64,000 nucleotides of DNA from Zobellia russellii. Its GTDB lineage: Bacteria > Bacteroidota > Bacteroidia > Flavobacteriales > Flavobacteriaceae. The stretch is from positions 62,001 through 126,000 of the forward strand of contig NZ_JACSOI010000004.1 of assembly GCF_018728565.1 (NCBI RefSeq), given 5' to 3'. Shown here piece after piece: positions 16,036 through 24,467 of the stretch. Position 1 is the stretch's first letter, and each line of letters starts with the position of its first letter. Under the pieces are notes generated by a model that was given only the letters and a program-made list of their open reading frames with translations, was not told the origin of the DNA and made no database searches. A program made the position numbers and the translations under genes.

Positions 16036-17088
16036 TTAACGGTTGTACCCAATACAAAATACGGTTTCGCCCACATTTACCGGTGGGGTTCCAATTTTAT
16101 AAAGAATAATCCCTGATTGGGGCGCTATTATTTCGCCTAGGGTATTCCCAAATTCATCTTTGGTGTGCCCCAAAATATCACCCTTCTTTACAGAATCGCC
16201 CGCTTTTAGGTCGCTAAAAAATACGCCCTTGGTTTCCGCCTTTACATAAGCCTGCCCATTCAGTTCAATGGGCTTTTCAGGGCTGGTTTTGGTTTGGTAC
16301 ATCTCCATTTCATGCAGCATTTGGTACACCCCTTTTTTTATGCTGGCAACGGCCTCTTTTTGTACGTTACCCAGTTTCCCGCTCTCAATGCTCAATGCGG
16401 TCTTTCCGTCCTGTACGGCCTGTTTAAAGGCGTAATGGGCAGGGTCTGTATCTTCTAAGGTGTACGGATAGGTAACCATGTACTGAAACCCACTGGCTTT
16501 GGACAGTTTGCGTGCCAATTGCGTCTGTTCCGGTTTTTGCTCGTTGTTGTAATAACAGACAAAGGGGAGGAGGTCCTCATTGGCATCGCCCCCGTGAATA
16601 TCCAACAGAACATCGCTTACCGGAATGATATCCGTAGTGAACATGGCCGCTATTTTTTGGGTAATGGAACCAGAGGCATCCCCCGGAAAGGCCCGGTTTA
16701 AATTCACATCATCTTGGGGGTTTTTAAACGGCGTACGGGAGAAAAAGGAAGCGGTATTGGCTATGGGCACAATGATTACGGTGCCCGTTAACCGGTCCGT
16801 ATCCAGTTCTTGTATCAATTCCTGTGCTGCTATAATAGGCGGATATTCATAGCCGTGCACCCCGGAAAGGATGGTAAAGACCGGTCCTTCTTTTTTTCCT
16901 TTTAGGATAGTAATGGGCACAGTAGCCGTACGGTCTTGGGCATCGGTTAGGGTAACCCTAATATTTTGGGAAGCAGGTCTGTTGGTTTCGGCAAAGGTTT
17001 CTTTAAAATTATCCTGCGCCCTAAGGGACAAGCTGGTTATGGTAAGTGCCAAGGCAAGGGTCAATTTTGTAAGCTGTGTTCTGATCAT
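16036..17088 (-). CDS. Succinylglutamate desuccinylase/aspartoacylase-family protein, exported
   Basis: 350 residues with a signal peptide ending SLSLRAQ. The zinc site is visible: H-G-Y-E (SGVHGYEYP, His and Glu near residues 79-82) and the later His in LLDIHGGDANEDLLP (about 164). This is the AstE/AspA branch of the M14 metallopeptidase fold, which cleaves amide bonds of N-acyl amino acids. The last 70 residues resemble a lipoyl/biotinyl-type beta barrel (SDLKAGDSVKKGDILGHTKDE ... GIILYKIGTPPVNVGETVFCI), usual in the bacterial homologues. The export signal means it acts in the periplasm, unlike classical AstE. Substrate unknown. Confidence 0.88.
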   Translation of the reverse strand: MIRTQLTKLTLALALTITSLSLRAQDNFKETFAETNRPASQNIRVTLTDAQDRTATVPITILKGKKEGPVFTILSGVHGYEYPPIIAAQELIQELDTDRLTGTVIIVPIANTASFFSRTPFKNPQDDVNLNRAFPGDASGSITQKIAAMFTTDIIPVSDVLLDIHGGDANEDLLPFVCYYNNEQKPEQTQLARKLSKASGFQYMVTYPYTLEDTDPAHYAFKQAVQDGKTALSIESGKLGNVQKEAVASIKKGVYQMLHEMEMYQTKTSPEKPIELNGQAYVKAETKGVFFSDLKAGDSVKKGDILGHTKDEFGNTLGEIIAPQSGIILYKIGTPPVNVGETVFCIGYNR

Positions 17089-17290
17089 GAATGTGCAAAT
17101 TTTATACTATTCGTACGCGGAACCTAGTGCGCAAAAGTTAAAATTGGGCAGCAAGGCACCGCCAAATTTTCAGGTAGGACAAAGTTAAAAATTTAGAGAC
17201 TTTTATAGGCAAGCGCAATGGTTTATATGGGATAATGTTCTGTTAAAAATCCACTTACTTTACTAATCCGCCCAAGGAATCCTAAAAACA

Positions 17291-17332
17291 AATTTGCCGG
17301 CTAGAACTGGGTGCTCCAAACCGGCAAAATTG
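17291..17332 (-). terminator. Terminator of the lipocalin-like gene
   Basis: Inverted arms TTTGCCGG (17293-17300) and CCGGCAAA (17321-17328). On the minus strand the second arm runs into a T-rich tract (TTTGTTTTT), just downstream of the stop at 17371. Confidence 0.55.
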
Positions 17333-17370
17333 TGCCCATAGAATAGGGCGTATGTTTTAGCGTACAGCCG

Positions 17371-17886
17371 TTATTGGGCCGTGTAGGTAAACGTAACCTT
17401 GGCCTGAGTGGTTTGTCCGTTTACATCTACGATATTAAACGTATCCGTAAAGGTATAGGCAGAGTCGTCATCTTTAAAATTTAGCGGTATGTTCTGAACG
17501 TTACAGCTACCGGTAAGGCTAAGCAGGTCTCCGCTCAACTTCCACGTACCGCCCAAAACGACCTTATTATCGCAATCGGCCGCATTTTGGCTCTGGTCGT
17601 ACGTGTAGTCCCTGTTGGTGCTAAAGGTGTAGCTGGCATCTTTTTGGCAATCACCGTACTGGGCAAAAAGGTCCTCGCTGGGGTTTTCTTCACTATCGTC
17701 CGTAAGGTCAATTTCCGTATCGGCCGTCATAGCGGTCAGCACCCATTTACCCACTAATTTTTCCTCGGTGGTATCCAGAGCGCCCGTATAATCTTCGGGA
17801 CAGGTTACGCTGTTATCTGATTCACAGGAAATAAAAAATGCATTGCAAAGAACTGCGGTAAGTAAAAAAATGAATTTTCTTTTCAT
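17371..17886 (-). CDS. Lipocalin-like lipoprotein
   Basis: 171 residues with lipoprotein signal peptide (NAFFISC, Cys21). The motif EEKLVGKWVLTAM followed by a set of beta strands ending in Trp/Thr-rich pairs (YTFSTNRDYTYDQ, GGTWKLSGDLLSLTG) is typical of lipocalin-like domains that are very common in Flavobacteriia. Four cysteines in the mature part (for example TCPEDY, YGDCQKD, AADCDN, GSCNV) could form two disulfides. Ligand unknown. Monocistronic, with a terminator downstream. Confidence 0.8.
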   Translation of the reverse strand: MKRKFIFLLTAVLCNAFFISCESDNSVTCPEDYTGALDTTEEKLVGKWVLTAMTADTEIDLTDDSEENPSEDLFAQYGDCQKDASYTFSTNRDYTYDQSQNAADCDNKVVLGGTWKLSGDLLSLTGSCNVQNIPLNFKDDDSAYTFTDTFNIVDVNGQTTQAKVTFTYTAQ

Positions 17887-18058
17887 TGGTACATATGTGT
17901 TTTAGGTTCTTTAGATAGATGTGAAATTGGCCAAAGGGTTGCGATGCGCTTGTGTTAAATCCGCCAAGGGCCCGCTCAGCTTTTATTTGAACGCTCTGTG
18001 CGGCGCGGGTTTTAAAAAAGATTATAACTTTAGTGCACAGTTATCGTACAAACCAACC

Positions 18059-19162
18059 ATGAAAACCGGCCTATCTCCAAAAATGAAGCGAAACCTAGCG
18101 CGTGTTGCGCCGTTTGGTATTATCCATATGGTTTTGGGGCTGTTTATTCTTTTTATTCAGGAGGCTGTAACGGGTAATGAAAATATAAACCCGGAAACAT
18201 CCATTTCGCTTACACTAGAGGTTTTTGTTTTTGCCATTATTGCCGTTGGCTGCGTGGGGCTGTTAATGGGGTGTATTGAAATATTCTGGTTGGGCAAGCT
18301 GTTCCAAAACCGGAGTCTGGCAAAGAAAATCGTTTACAAAATGGGGTTTTACCTCCTGTTTATCTTGGCCGTTATAGTCTTGACCTATCCGCTGGCGGCA
18401 AGTATAGAACTAGAGGTACCTCCGTGGGATTCTCTTGTGCTACAAAAGTTCTTGAACTTTTTACTGAGCATGGATTTTTATAGCACTTTAGTTTCTTTGG
18501 TGGTCAGCCTGTTTTTGTCGCTCTTTTATTTAGAGATCAGTGATAATCTGGGGCATGGGGTACTCATGAATTTTTTCACGGGGAAATACCATAAACCTGT
18601 GGAGGAGAAACGGGTGTTCCTGTTTCTGGATATGAAATCTTCTACCACCATTGCGGAGGAGCTGGGCCATATTACCTATTTTGAATTGCTGAAGTCCTAT
18701 TACTCGGATTTCTCCGATGCCATTGTGGCCCATGAAGGTGAGGTCTACCAGTATATAGGCGATGAAATTGTGATTTCCTGGCCGTTTGAAGCGGGCATTA
18801 AGAACAGCAATTGCATTCGTTGTTTTTTTGCGATGAAAGACAGCCTAGATGCCAAGACCGAAGCCTACCGTACCAAATTTGGCGTAGTGCCCCGTTTTAA
18901 GGCCGGACTGCATTATGGAAAGGTAACCACCGGAGAGATCGGTGCCCTAAAAAAGGAGATTATCTTTACTGGAGATGTTCTTAATACTACGGCCCGTATA
19001 CAAGGGCTTTGTAACAGTTACCAAGTAGACCTTCTAGTGTCCCAAAGGCTGATAGAAGCACTACGGCTGCCAGCCCATTTAAAGCCCCGCGATATGGGAA
19101 ATACACCACTTAGGGGCAAAGAGGAAACCGTAGAACTGTTTACCGTGGAGCGGGAGGGGTGA
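18059..19162 (+). CDS. Membrane-anchored class III adenylate/guanylate cyclase
   Basis: About 367 residues from the ATG at 18059; the open frame starts at 17921 but the extra N-terminus has no signal features. Four membrane helices occupy the first ~160 residues. The catalytic domain follows: VFLFLDMKSSTTIAEELG carries the first metal Asp, and YQYIGDEIVISWPF the second. GLHYGKVTTGEIG and LNTTARIQGLC complete the class III signature. It should make cAMP or cGMP at the membrane; the base specificity cannot be decided here. No partner gene is adjacent. Confidence 0.88.
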   Translation: MKTGLSPKMKRNLARVAPFGIIHMVLGLFILFIQEAVTGNENINPETSISLTLEVFVFAIIAVGCVGLLMGCIEIFWLGKLFQNRSLAKKIVYKMGFYLLFILAVIVLTYPLAASIELEVPPWDSLVLQKFLNFLLSMDFYSTLVSLVVSLFLSLFYLEISDNLGHGVLMNFFTGKYHKPVEEKRVFLFLDMKSSTTIAEELGHITYFELLKSYYSDFSDAIVAHEGEVYQYIGDEIVISWPFEAGIKNSNCIRCFFAMKDSLDAKTEAYRTKFGVVPRFKAGLHYGKVTTGEIGALKKEIIFTGDVLNTTARIQGLCNSYQVDLLVSQRLIEALRLPAHLKPRDMGNTPLRGKEETVELFTVEREG

Positions 19163-19300
19163 AGTACAAAGATGCCATTGCACCACAATACGGGAGTCAC
19201 CGGCTGAGTAGCTTTTTTCAACAGGAAATGGACGTCATCCAGAAAGAAGACCAATGATACCTATAGGATTTAAAATCCCACACCGTTTTGATGCAGTAGC

Positions 19301-20182
19301 CTATTTTTTCTTTTTGAAGAGACTTACAATTTTCATTACTAATTTAACGACCAATAAGACTACAAAACCAACACCAAGGCCTACCAAGAATTCTTTAACG
19401 ATACTTGGAAGTTGCGGTAAAAGGTCATGAAAGAAATGAATGTTATGGGCAAAAATACCGCCTGCAACCAATAGAAGGGCTATAGTACCTATAACGGACA
19501 GGCTTTTGATTACCCAAGGCAAAGCGTTTACCAAGAATCTACCCATATAGTCAGAGAAGCTATTGTCCCGCTCATTTAGGTTAATGAGCCTTAGCCCAAA
19601 TTCATCCATACGGACAATTAAAGCCACTATGCCGTAAACACCAACGGTGGCAATAAGGGCAATTAATGAAACTACCGGTATTTGTATGGAAAGTGGTTCT
19701 GCAGCTACTGCGCCCAAAGCAATGATTATAATTTCTACGGAAAGTATAAAATCCGTTACAATGGCAGATTTTACGCGTTCCTTTTCCAAAGCAAGGATAT
19801 CTGCTTCGGTCATGTTCGCGTTCAATTTTTCATGCGATTCGTTATGATGGGGCACGAAGATTTCATAGATTTTCTCCGCACCTTCATAGGCCAAGTACAA
19901 TCCTCCTAAAATTAAGGCGACAATTATGGCAGAGGGTAAAAAAGCACTGAGCAGAAAGGCTACGGGCAGGATAATTAATTTATTCACCATAGAACCTTTG
20001 GAGATGGCCCAAAGCACGGGAATCTCACGGTCGGACATAAATCCGGAAGCTTTTTCGGCATTCACGGCCAAATCATCACCAAGAATACCTGCTGTTTTCT
20101 TAGCCGTAATTTTACTCATAGCGGCAACGTCATCCATGAGTGTGGCAATATCATCTAGTAATGCAAAAAATCCTGAAGCCAT
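19301..20182 (-). CDS. DUF808 (YedI-like) inner-membrane protein
   Basis: 293 residues opening MASGFFALLDDIATLMDDVAAM, the signature start of the DUF808 family. Then KTAGILGDDLAVNAEKASGF and five or six membrane helices, ending with a Lys-rich tail (SLFKKKK). Family members are conserved inner-membrane proteins of unknown function. The lmo0937-like gene lies 20 bp upstream on the same strand, so they may share a transcript. Confidence 0.9.
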   Translation of the reverse strand: MASGFFALLDDIATLMDDVAAMSKITAKKTAGILGDDLAVNAEKASGFMSDREIPVLWAISKGSMVNKLIILPVAFLLSAFLPSAIIVALILGGLYLAYEGAEKIYEIFVPHHNESHEKLNANMTEADILALEKERVKSAIVTDFILSVEIIIIALGAVAAEPLSIQIPVVSLIALIATVGVYGIVALIVRMDEFGLRLINLNERDNSFSDYMGRFLVNALPWVIKSLSVIGTIALLLVAGGIFAHNIHFFHDLLPQLPSIVKEFLVGLGVGFVVLLVVKLVMKIVSLFKKKK

Positions 20183-20202
20183 AGTTAAGGGTTGGTGTTT
20201 TA

Positions 20203-20364
20203 TTATTTATTTTTTTTTCGTTCTATAAACCAGTTATAGATTATGAGAATGACGGCCAGTACCAATAATAGGTGAATAAGGCCTCCCAGAATTTTAAAAA
20301 TCAAAAATCCTAAAATCCATCCAATTATCAATACTATTATGAGGGTATATATGAGATATTTCAT
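20203..20364 (-). CDS. lmo0937/DUF5670-type small membrane protein
   Basis: A 53-residue protein beginning MKYLIYTLIIVLIIGWILGF and ending FIERKKNK. Two hydrophobic segments around a central Gly-Gly match the lmo0937-family pattern (short proteins with WxxGF, then a second helix and a basic tail). I verified the frame codon by codon from the CAT at 20362-20364 to the TTA at 20203-20205. Such proteins are widespread, often near stress genes, and have no known function. It lies 20 bp upstream of the DUF808 gene. Confidence 0.75.
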   Translation of the reverse strand: MKYLIYTLIIVLIIGWILGFLIFKILGGLIHLLLVLAVILIIYNWFIERKKNK

Positions 20365-20542
20365 AATTTTTTCTGTTTTAAAGGGTCAAGGGCATAAAAG
20401 TTTTAAATATGACCATTCCCTAGAGTTCATTTTTAAGTATTGGTAATATATGATACACTTTTATGGGCTATAGCTGCTATCCAAATCTTTTTTGATCATA
20501 ATCGTTTCTAAAATAGTAGGGCAAAGGGCAGATGAAAAGTAA

Positions 20543-20589
20543 AACTGCTCTGCGAAACAAGTACTTATCCTTATCCCCACAGAGCAGTT
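20543..20589 (-). terminator. Long-loop terminator after the GH13 gene
   Basis: Arms AACTGCTCTG (20543-20552) and CAGAGCAGTT (20580-20589) are perfect inverted repeats. On the minus strand the hairpin is followed by TTACTTTT, 24 bases after the GH13 stop. The loop is long (27 nt). Confidence 0.55.
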
Positions 20590-20612
20590 GTTGACTCTTA
20601 ATTTACTAAAAG

Positions 20613-22409
20613 CTATTTTGTATAAATTAATGCGGCATAAGCAGGAATCGTAATCTTACCAGTAAATGGTTTTTCGTCTGTAGACTCCGCTACTTTTTCC
20701 ATATCTTCTACTTCCAACTCTGAGAAATCATCATCATAACCTTTCCAGGTGCTGTTGAACCTTAATTTCCAATCGGCATCTTCGGCAACTCCAATTCCGT
20801 ATTCCTCAAATGGCCTGTCCCCAAAATTAAGTACTACCAATACCGGTTCGTTATCGTCGGAATCCCTACTGCGCACATAGGCAAGGATTTTATTGTCCTG
20901 ATTAAAATGAACAATATCTAACTGTTGCCCTCTCAGGCCGTTGGTACGATCAGCCTTTCCTGTTCTAAGTGCAATTAGGTCCGTAGACAATTTGCTGATG
21001 CCCTTTAGTTTTTCAAATTTTTCCCAATCCAAGGCTTCGGTATCCTGAAAATATTCATCTTCAATAAATTCCTGACCTTGAAACAACATGGGAATTCCAG
21101 GAGCTGTTAAGGTAAGTACCATACCTAAAATGGCACGTTTTTTCGCAAACGGACTCTCGGCATCTCCCGGCTGTATTTCTTCAGGAACCCTAGCCTTTCC
21201 ATTGGCTACCTCGTCATGCGATTCCGTATAAATTATTCTCTTAAAGGCATCACCACTATAAGTATAGGTCAACGCATTTACGATATGCTGTAGGTCTCTA
21301 TCGTCATCATTTATCATGGTGAGTACTTCCCGCACAGGATGTACAAAATTCATATCCCATTGAGAGCCGTATGCCAATCCTCCGTACTCGGCCCCATCAG
21401 TAACTTTGTCGTCTCCTTTAAGGTCTTCGGCAATAGTTAAAATGTGTGGATATTTAGATTGAATTTGCATGTTAATATCCCTCATAAGAATATTACCTTC
21501 ATTAATTTCCGTATCCAGTCCAAGACCACCGCCTTCAAACCTAATGTAAGAGGTGGCGTCCATACGCAAACCGTCACAACGGTATTGTTCTATCCAGAAC
21601 ATAGCATTGTCCGCGATGTATTTTCTAACCTCAGGACGACCGTAATCCGGACGGGTATCTCCCCAAGGGGTTTCCGAGCGGTAATCGTTATAAAAATAAA
21701 TTCCTCCCTTGTCATTTTCATGCCAACCATCAAATTGCCAAAGATCTACGTCCGAAGGTCCAAAATGGTTATAGACCACATCCATAATTACCGCAATACC
21801 ATTCTTATGAGCTTCCTTTACAAGTTTGGCAAAACCATCCGGTCCGCCATAATCCTGTTCAATGGCAAAAGGGTGTGCCGGATTGTAGCCCCAAGAAATA
21901 CCTCCGGCAAATTCAGCTACGGGCAGTAGTTCAATACAGTTAATTCCCAAATTTTTTAGATAGGGCAGTTTTTCAATGACATCTTCAAAAGTACCTACCT
22001 GATCTGGCTTTTTACGATTAAACGTTCCTACATGTAATTCGTAAATAACCAGTTCGTTCCAATTAGGTATTTGAAAATCATCTCCTTCCCAATCAAAATC
22101 CAGCTTTCTGGCAATGGAATTTCCATTACTATTGGTAACCTCTACGGCATAGGGGTCGTTACGTTCGTACTCATTGGACCCGTTTAGAATGAGGAATTTG
22201 TATTCATCACCTTCTTTACACTTATCCGTAAAACCGGCCCAGTAGCCGTTTTCTTCGTGTTCCAGTTCAAAATCATCTTTTTTCCAATCATTAAAATCGC
22301 CAATAACAAAAACCTTGTCTGCATTGGGCGCCCAAACTCTAAAGGTAGTAGGCCCGTCTTCTGTTAAGATGGCTCCCATACCCGCACTTTTATTTAAAAT
22401 AGCTTCCAT
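20613..22409 (-). CDS. GH13 alpha-glucan enzyme (branching-enzyme/trehalohydrolase-like)
   Basis: About 598 residues, cytosolic. An N-terminal CBM48 domain (TTFRVWAPNADKVFVIGDFNDW, about 15-100) precedes a GH13 barrel with the four conserved regions: DVVYNHFG, GLRMDATSYI (nucleophile Asp), TIAEDL (acid/base Glu) and YTESHDEVANG. A C-terminal beta domain ends PAYAALIYTK. CBM48 plus this barrel is typical of 1,4-alpha-glucan branching enzymes and maltooligosyltrehalose trehalohydrolases; which reaction it performs cannot be fixed here. The start at 22409 (MEAILNKSAGMGAIL) is preferred over 22433. Monocistronic, with a downstream hairpin. Confidence 0.88.
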   Translation of the reverse strand: MEAILNKSAGMGAILTEDGPTTFRVWAPNADKVFVIGDFNDWKKDDFELEHEENGYWAGFTDKCKEGDEYKFLILNGSNEYERNDPYAVEVTNSNGNSIARKLDFDWEGDDFQIPNWNELVIYELHVGTFNRKKPDQVGTFEDVIEKLPYLKNLGINCIELLPVAEFAGGISWGYNPAHPFAIEQDYGGPDGFAKLVKEAHKNGIAVIMDVVYNHFGPSDVDLWQFDGWHENDKGGIYFYNDYRSETPWGDTRPDYGRPEVRKYIADNAMFWIEQYRCDGLRMDATSYIRFEGGGLGLDTEINEGNILMRDINMQIQSKYPHILTIAEDLKGDDKVTDGAEYGGLAYGSQWDMNFVHPVREVLTMINDDDRDLQHIVNALTYTYSGDAFKRIIYTESHDEVANGKARVPEEIQPGDAESPFAKKRAILGMVLTLTAPGIPMLFQGQEFIEDEYFQDTEALDWEKFEKLKGISKLSTDLIALRTGKADRTNGLRGQQLDIVHFNQDNKILAYVRSRDSDDNEPVLVVLNFGDRPFEEYGIGVAEDADWKLRFNSTWKGYDDDFSELEVEDMEKVAESTDEKPFTGKITIPAYAALIYTK

Positions 22410-22637
22410 AATATCTGTAATTAGTATAAGCAAAGGAGCTCATATTGTTCAGTACAAAATAATGCGAATCTGAATTGGAAGTTGGTCTCAAAGGGTTTTT
22501 AAAATAACCCTAATCGCCTAAATATTAATCTTATGGATGTGATAGATTGAAAAGGTTTTAAAACAAAATTCAGGAGAGGGTAGTGTACATACAAGTCCAT
22601 CTTTACGAACGGGAGTAAATAAAAAAGTGTACAAAGA

Positions 22638-22670
22638 AAAAGGGACCTTACAAGTGTAAGGCCCCTTTTC
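22638..22670 (-). terminator. Intrinsic terminator of the SYLF gene
   Basis: On the minus strand AAAGGGGCCTTACA pairs with TGTAAGGTCCCTTT (one G-T pair) and is followed by TTCTTTG, 20 bases beyond the stop at 22690. Confidence 0.75.
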
Positions 22671-22689
22671 ATATGAGTGAACAATCTAA

Positions 22690-23238
22690 TTATTTCTTAT
22701 CAATTAGCTCCATGTCCGTATACTTAAACTTTTGACCACCTACGGATAGGTCTGCCATTAACCCTTTTTTAGGCTTGGCAAATACAACTACACCGTCATC
22801 ATAATTAGCGTTGGCTGCAACTCCTTTTTCAAGGGCTACTGCAGTAGCTTCGGCAGAAAGTTCAAATTCACCTTGCTTAAACTCGTTAAGGGCATCTTCG
22901 GTTTCAAAGAATATAATTTCAGTCAATGCTTGACCACCAGCTTGTAATCCTACATCTACTTTCTTTAAATCTGCCATACCTACGGCTTTTCCGTTTTCGT
23001 AAAGTACACCATTACCAGATGCACCACCAACGATAAGTCCGCCTTCACCAACATTAGGGAATACGACATATCCCGGTGCGTTTTTGAAAAATTGGTCTAG
23101 TCCATAATCTGCTTTCTGCAATTTTGCTTTAGCTTTTTCGGCATCGGCCATTACTCTTTGGTCATCTTGATCTTGGGCATACGTACCTAAAGAGAAAAGT
23201 ACCATTGCCGCTATTAAAATTGATTTTGTGATTTTCAT
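22690..23238 (-). CDS. SYLF/YSC84-domain lipid-binding protein, exported
   Basis: 182 residues with signal peptide ending LGTYAQ. Residues 30-175 form a SYLF (YSC84) domain: the conserved start KAKAKLQKADYGLDQFFKNAPGYVVFPNVGEGGLIVGGASGNGVLYENG and the end DDGVVVFAKPKKGLMADLSVGGQKFKYT. In eukaryotes this domain binds phosphoinositides; in bacteria the exported form has no settled role. A TATTTTTG element lies 35 bp upstream and a good terminator downstream, so it is a single-gene unit. Confidence 0.88.
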   Translation of the reverse strand: MKITKSILIAAMVLFSLGTYAQDQDDQRVMADAEKAKAKLQKADYGLDQFFKNAPGYVVFPNVGEGGLIVGGASGNGVLYENGKAVGMADLKKVDVGLQAGGQALTEIIFFETEDALNEFKQGEFELSAEATAVALEKGVAANANYDDGVVVFAKPKKGLMADLSVGGQKFKYTDMELIDKK

Positions 23239-23272
23239 ATCAATAGTTTTAAATTAAACTTAAATTCTGACA

Positions 23273-23280
23273 CAAAAATA
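23273..23280 (-). promoter_or_regulatory. Candidate -7 promoter element (TATTTTTG)
   Basis: Minus-strand TATTTTTG matches the Bacteroidota TAnnTTTG element, 35 bp upstream of the SYLF gene start. No clear TTG -33 element at 17-23 bp spacing, so confidence is moderate. Confidence 0.4.
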
Positions 23281-23407
23281 CAGGTCGTTCTAAGCCTAAA
23301 TTGCCGCTATTCATTGAAATTATGATGCAAAAAGAAGGAAGTTTTTAGAGTAAAATAATTACCGTTTGGGTCAATGGAAATTGTGAAAATTGGAGGTCTA
23401 TATGTAG

Positions 23408-23842
23408 CTAGACCAATATTACAAACTCACTAGGATTTATAGCCGAAGTATTTTTTTCAATTAAGGAAACCAAACTTTTTTGAAGCATTACTTTTAGGTC
23501 ATCAAATGAAGATGGCTTTTGTATATACTGGTTAGCACCATCAGTTTGTAATTGATTTACTTCTCGCAGTCTGTAAGAAGTAGAGTAAACGATTACCTTA
23601 ATATCATCAAATCTAGGAAAGTTCCTAATATCTGTAAGGCACTCAAAACCGTTCATGAGGGGCATGTTCAGGTCTAAGAAAATCGCGTCGGGCAAATCAG
23701 TAGAAGAAAATAGGTCGTCCATAAGGTCCACACCATTATCAAACTGGGTTACTTGGGTAGAAACATCAATTTCATCAAGTGCTTCAACAAACAGTTCACG
23801 GTCTTCAGTATCGTCATCCGCTAAATAAAGGTTGAGAGTCAT
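23408..23842 (-). CDS. Single-domain response regulator
   Basis: 144 residues consisting of one CheY-like receiver: the acidic pair in LYLADDDTEDRELF (about residues 8-11), phosphoacceptor Asp in DAIFLDLNMPLMNGFE (about 57), Thr/Ser in VIVYSTS and Lys in YIQKPSS. There is no output domain. Rcp1-type regulators of this kind relay phosphate from large hybrid or phytochrome-like kinases. No kinase gene is adjacent, so its partner lies elsewhere. Confidence 0.92.
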   Translation of the reverse strand: MTLNLYLADDDTEDRELFVEALDEIDVSTQVTQFDNGVDLMDDLFSSTDLPDAIFLDLNMPLMNGFECLTDIRNFPRFDDIKVIVYSTSYRLREVNQLQTDGANQYIQKPSSFDDLKVMLQKSLVSLIEKNTSAINPSEFVILV

Positions 23843-24467
23843 AGTAATTTTTATAGTTTATTTGGTCCTAAATAATTTGTTGCCTTAAAATATCTGTCAG
23901 AATACATTCTGTTTTAGAAATTTTAAAAGCCAATCTATGTACGTTAAAAGAACTTGGTTTGGAGCTTTATTTAGACTTTAATTAACAAAAGAAATGATTG
24001 GCGCCAAAATAATAAATCCGTGGTGAAAAACGGACTCAGATTACTTTTGATATTAACTCAAATGAATTTTTCAGTACAATTTTAGGGCGTTGTTTCAGAT
24101 AATAAAGTTTGATAATAAGCTTGTTTGATAGGAAGGACTTTTATCATTTTCGGCAATTTATTCACCTGTATTTGGCGGAATCATAAATAATTTTTACGTG
24201 TGCGCACACATTTTGTTGGGTTTTTGCTAGGTTATTTGAGGACAGAAAATTACATTCGTAAATATTTATTATTTAATTAAACCGTTAACTGCTTTTTGCA
24301 AATGGTTGTTAAGTAAAATATACTCAAGTAAACAGATTAACTCATTATATGCATTTGGTTGAGGAGGGAAACACAACTGTTTTTTTTAACCACATAGTTT
24401 TTTAACTAGAACTAATCCGTTTGACGCTCTAAAATCATAAACATCAAAACAATTTTAAACTATTAAA
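23843..24467. other. Long regulatory leader upstream of the DUF1080 gene
   Basis: 625 AT-rich bases between divergent genes without coding potential. It contains the palindrome GTGTGCGCACAC at 24198-24209 (listed separately) and AT-rich blocks near 24260-24400. Confidence 0.55.
24198..24209. promoter_or_regulatory. LacI-type operator candidate, site 1
   Basis: GTGTGCGCACAC is a perfect 12-bp palindrome with the central CpG typical of LacI-family operators. The near-identical GTGTACGCACAC lies upstream of the LacI-family gene at 30749-30760. The gene start is about 260 bp downstream. Confidence 0.6.

Noticed and set aside
17921-18058. N-terminal extension of the cyclase
   Set aside because: The extra 46 residues show no membrane or conserved pattern; the ATG at 18059 directly precedes the first helix.
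22499-22684. 61-codon minus-strand frame next to the SYLF gene
   Set aside because: It overlaps the SYLF terminator and has no conserved pattern.
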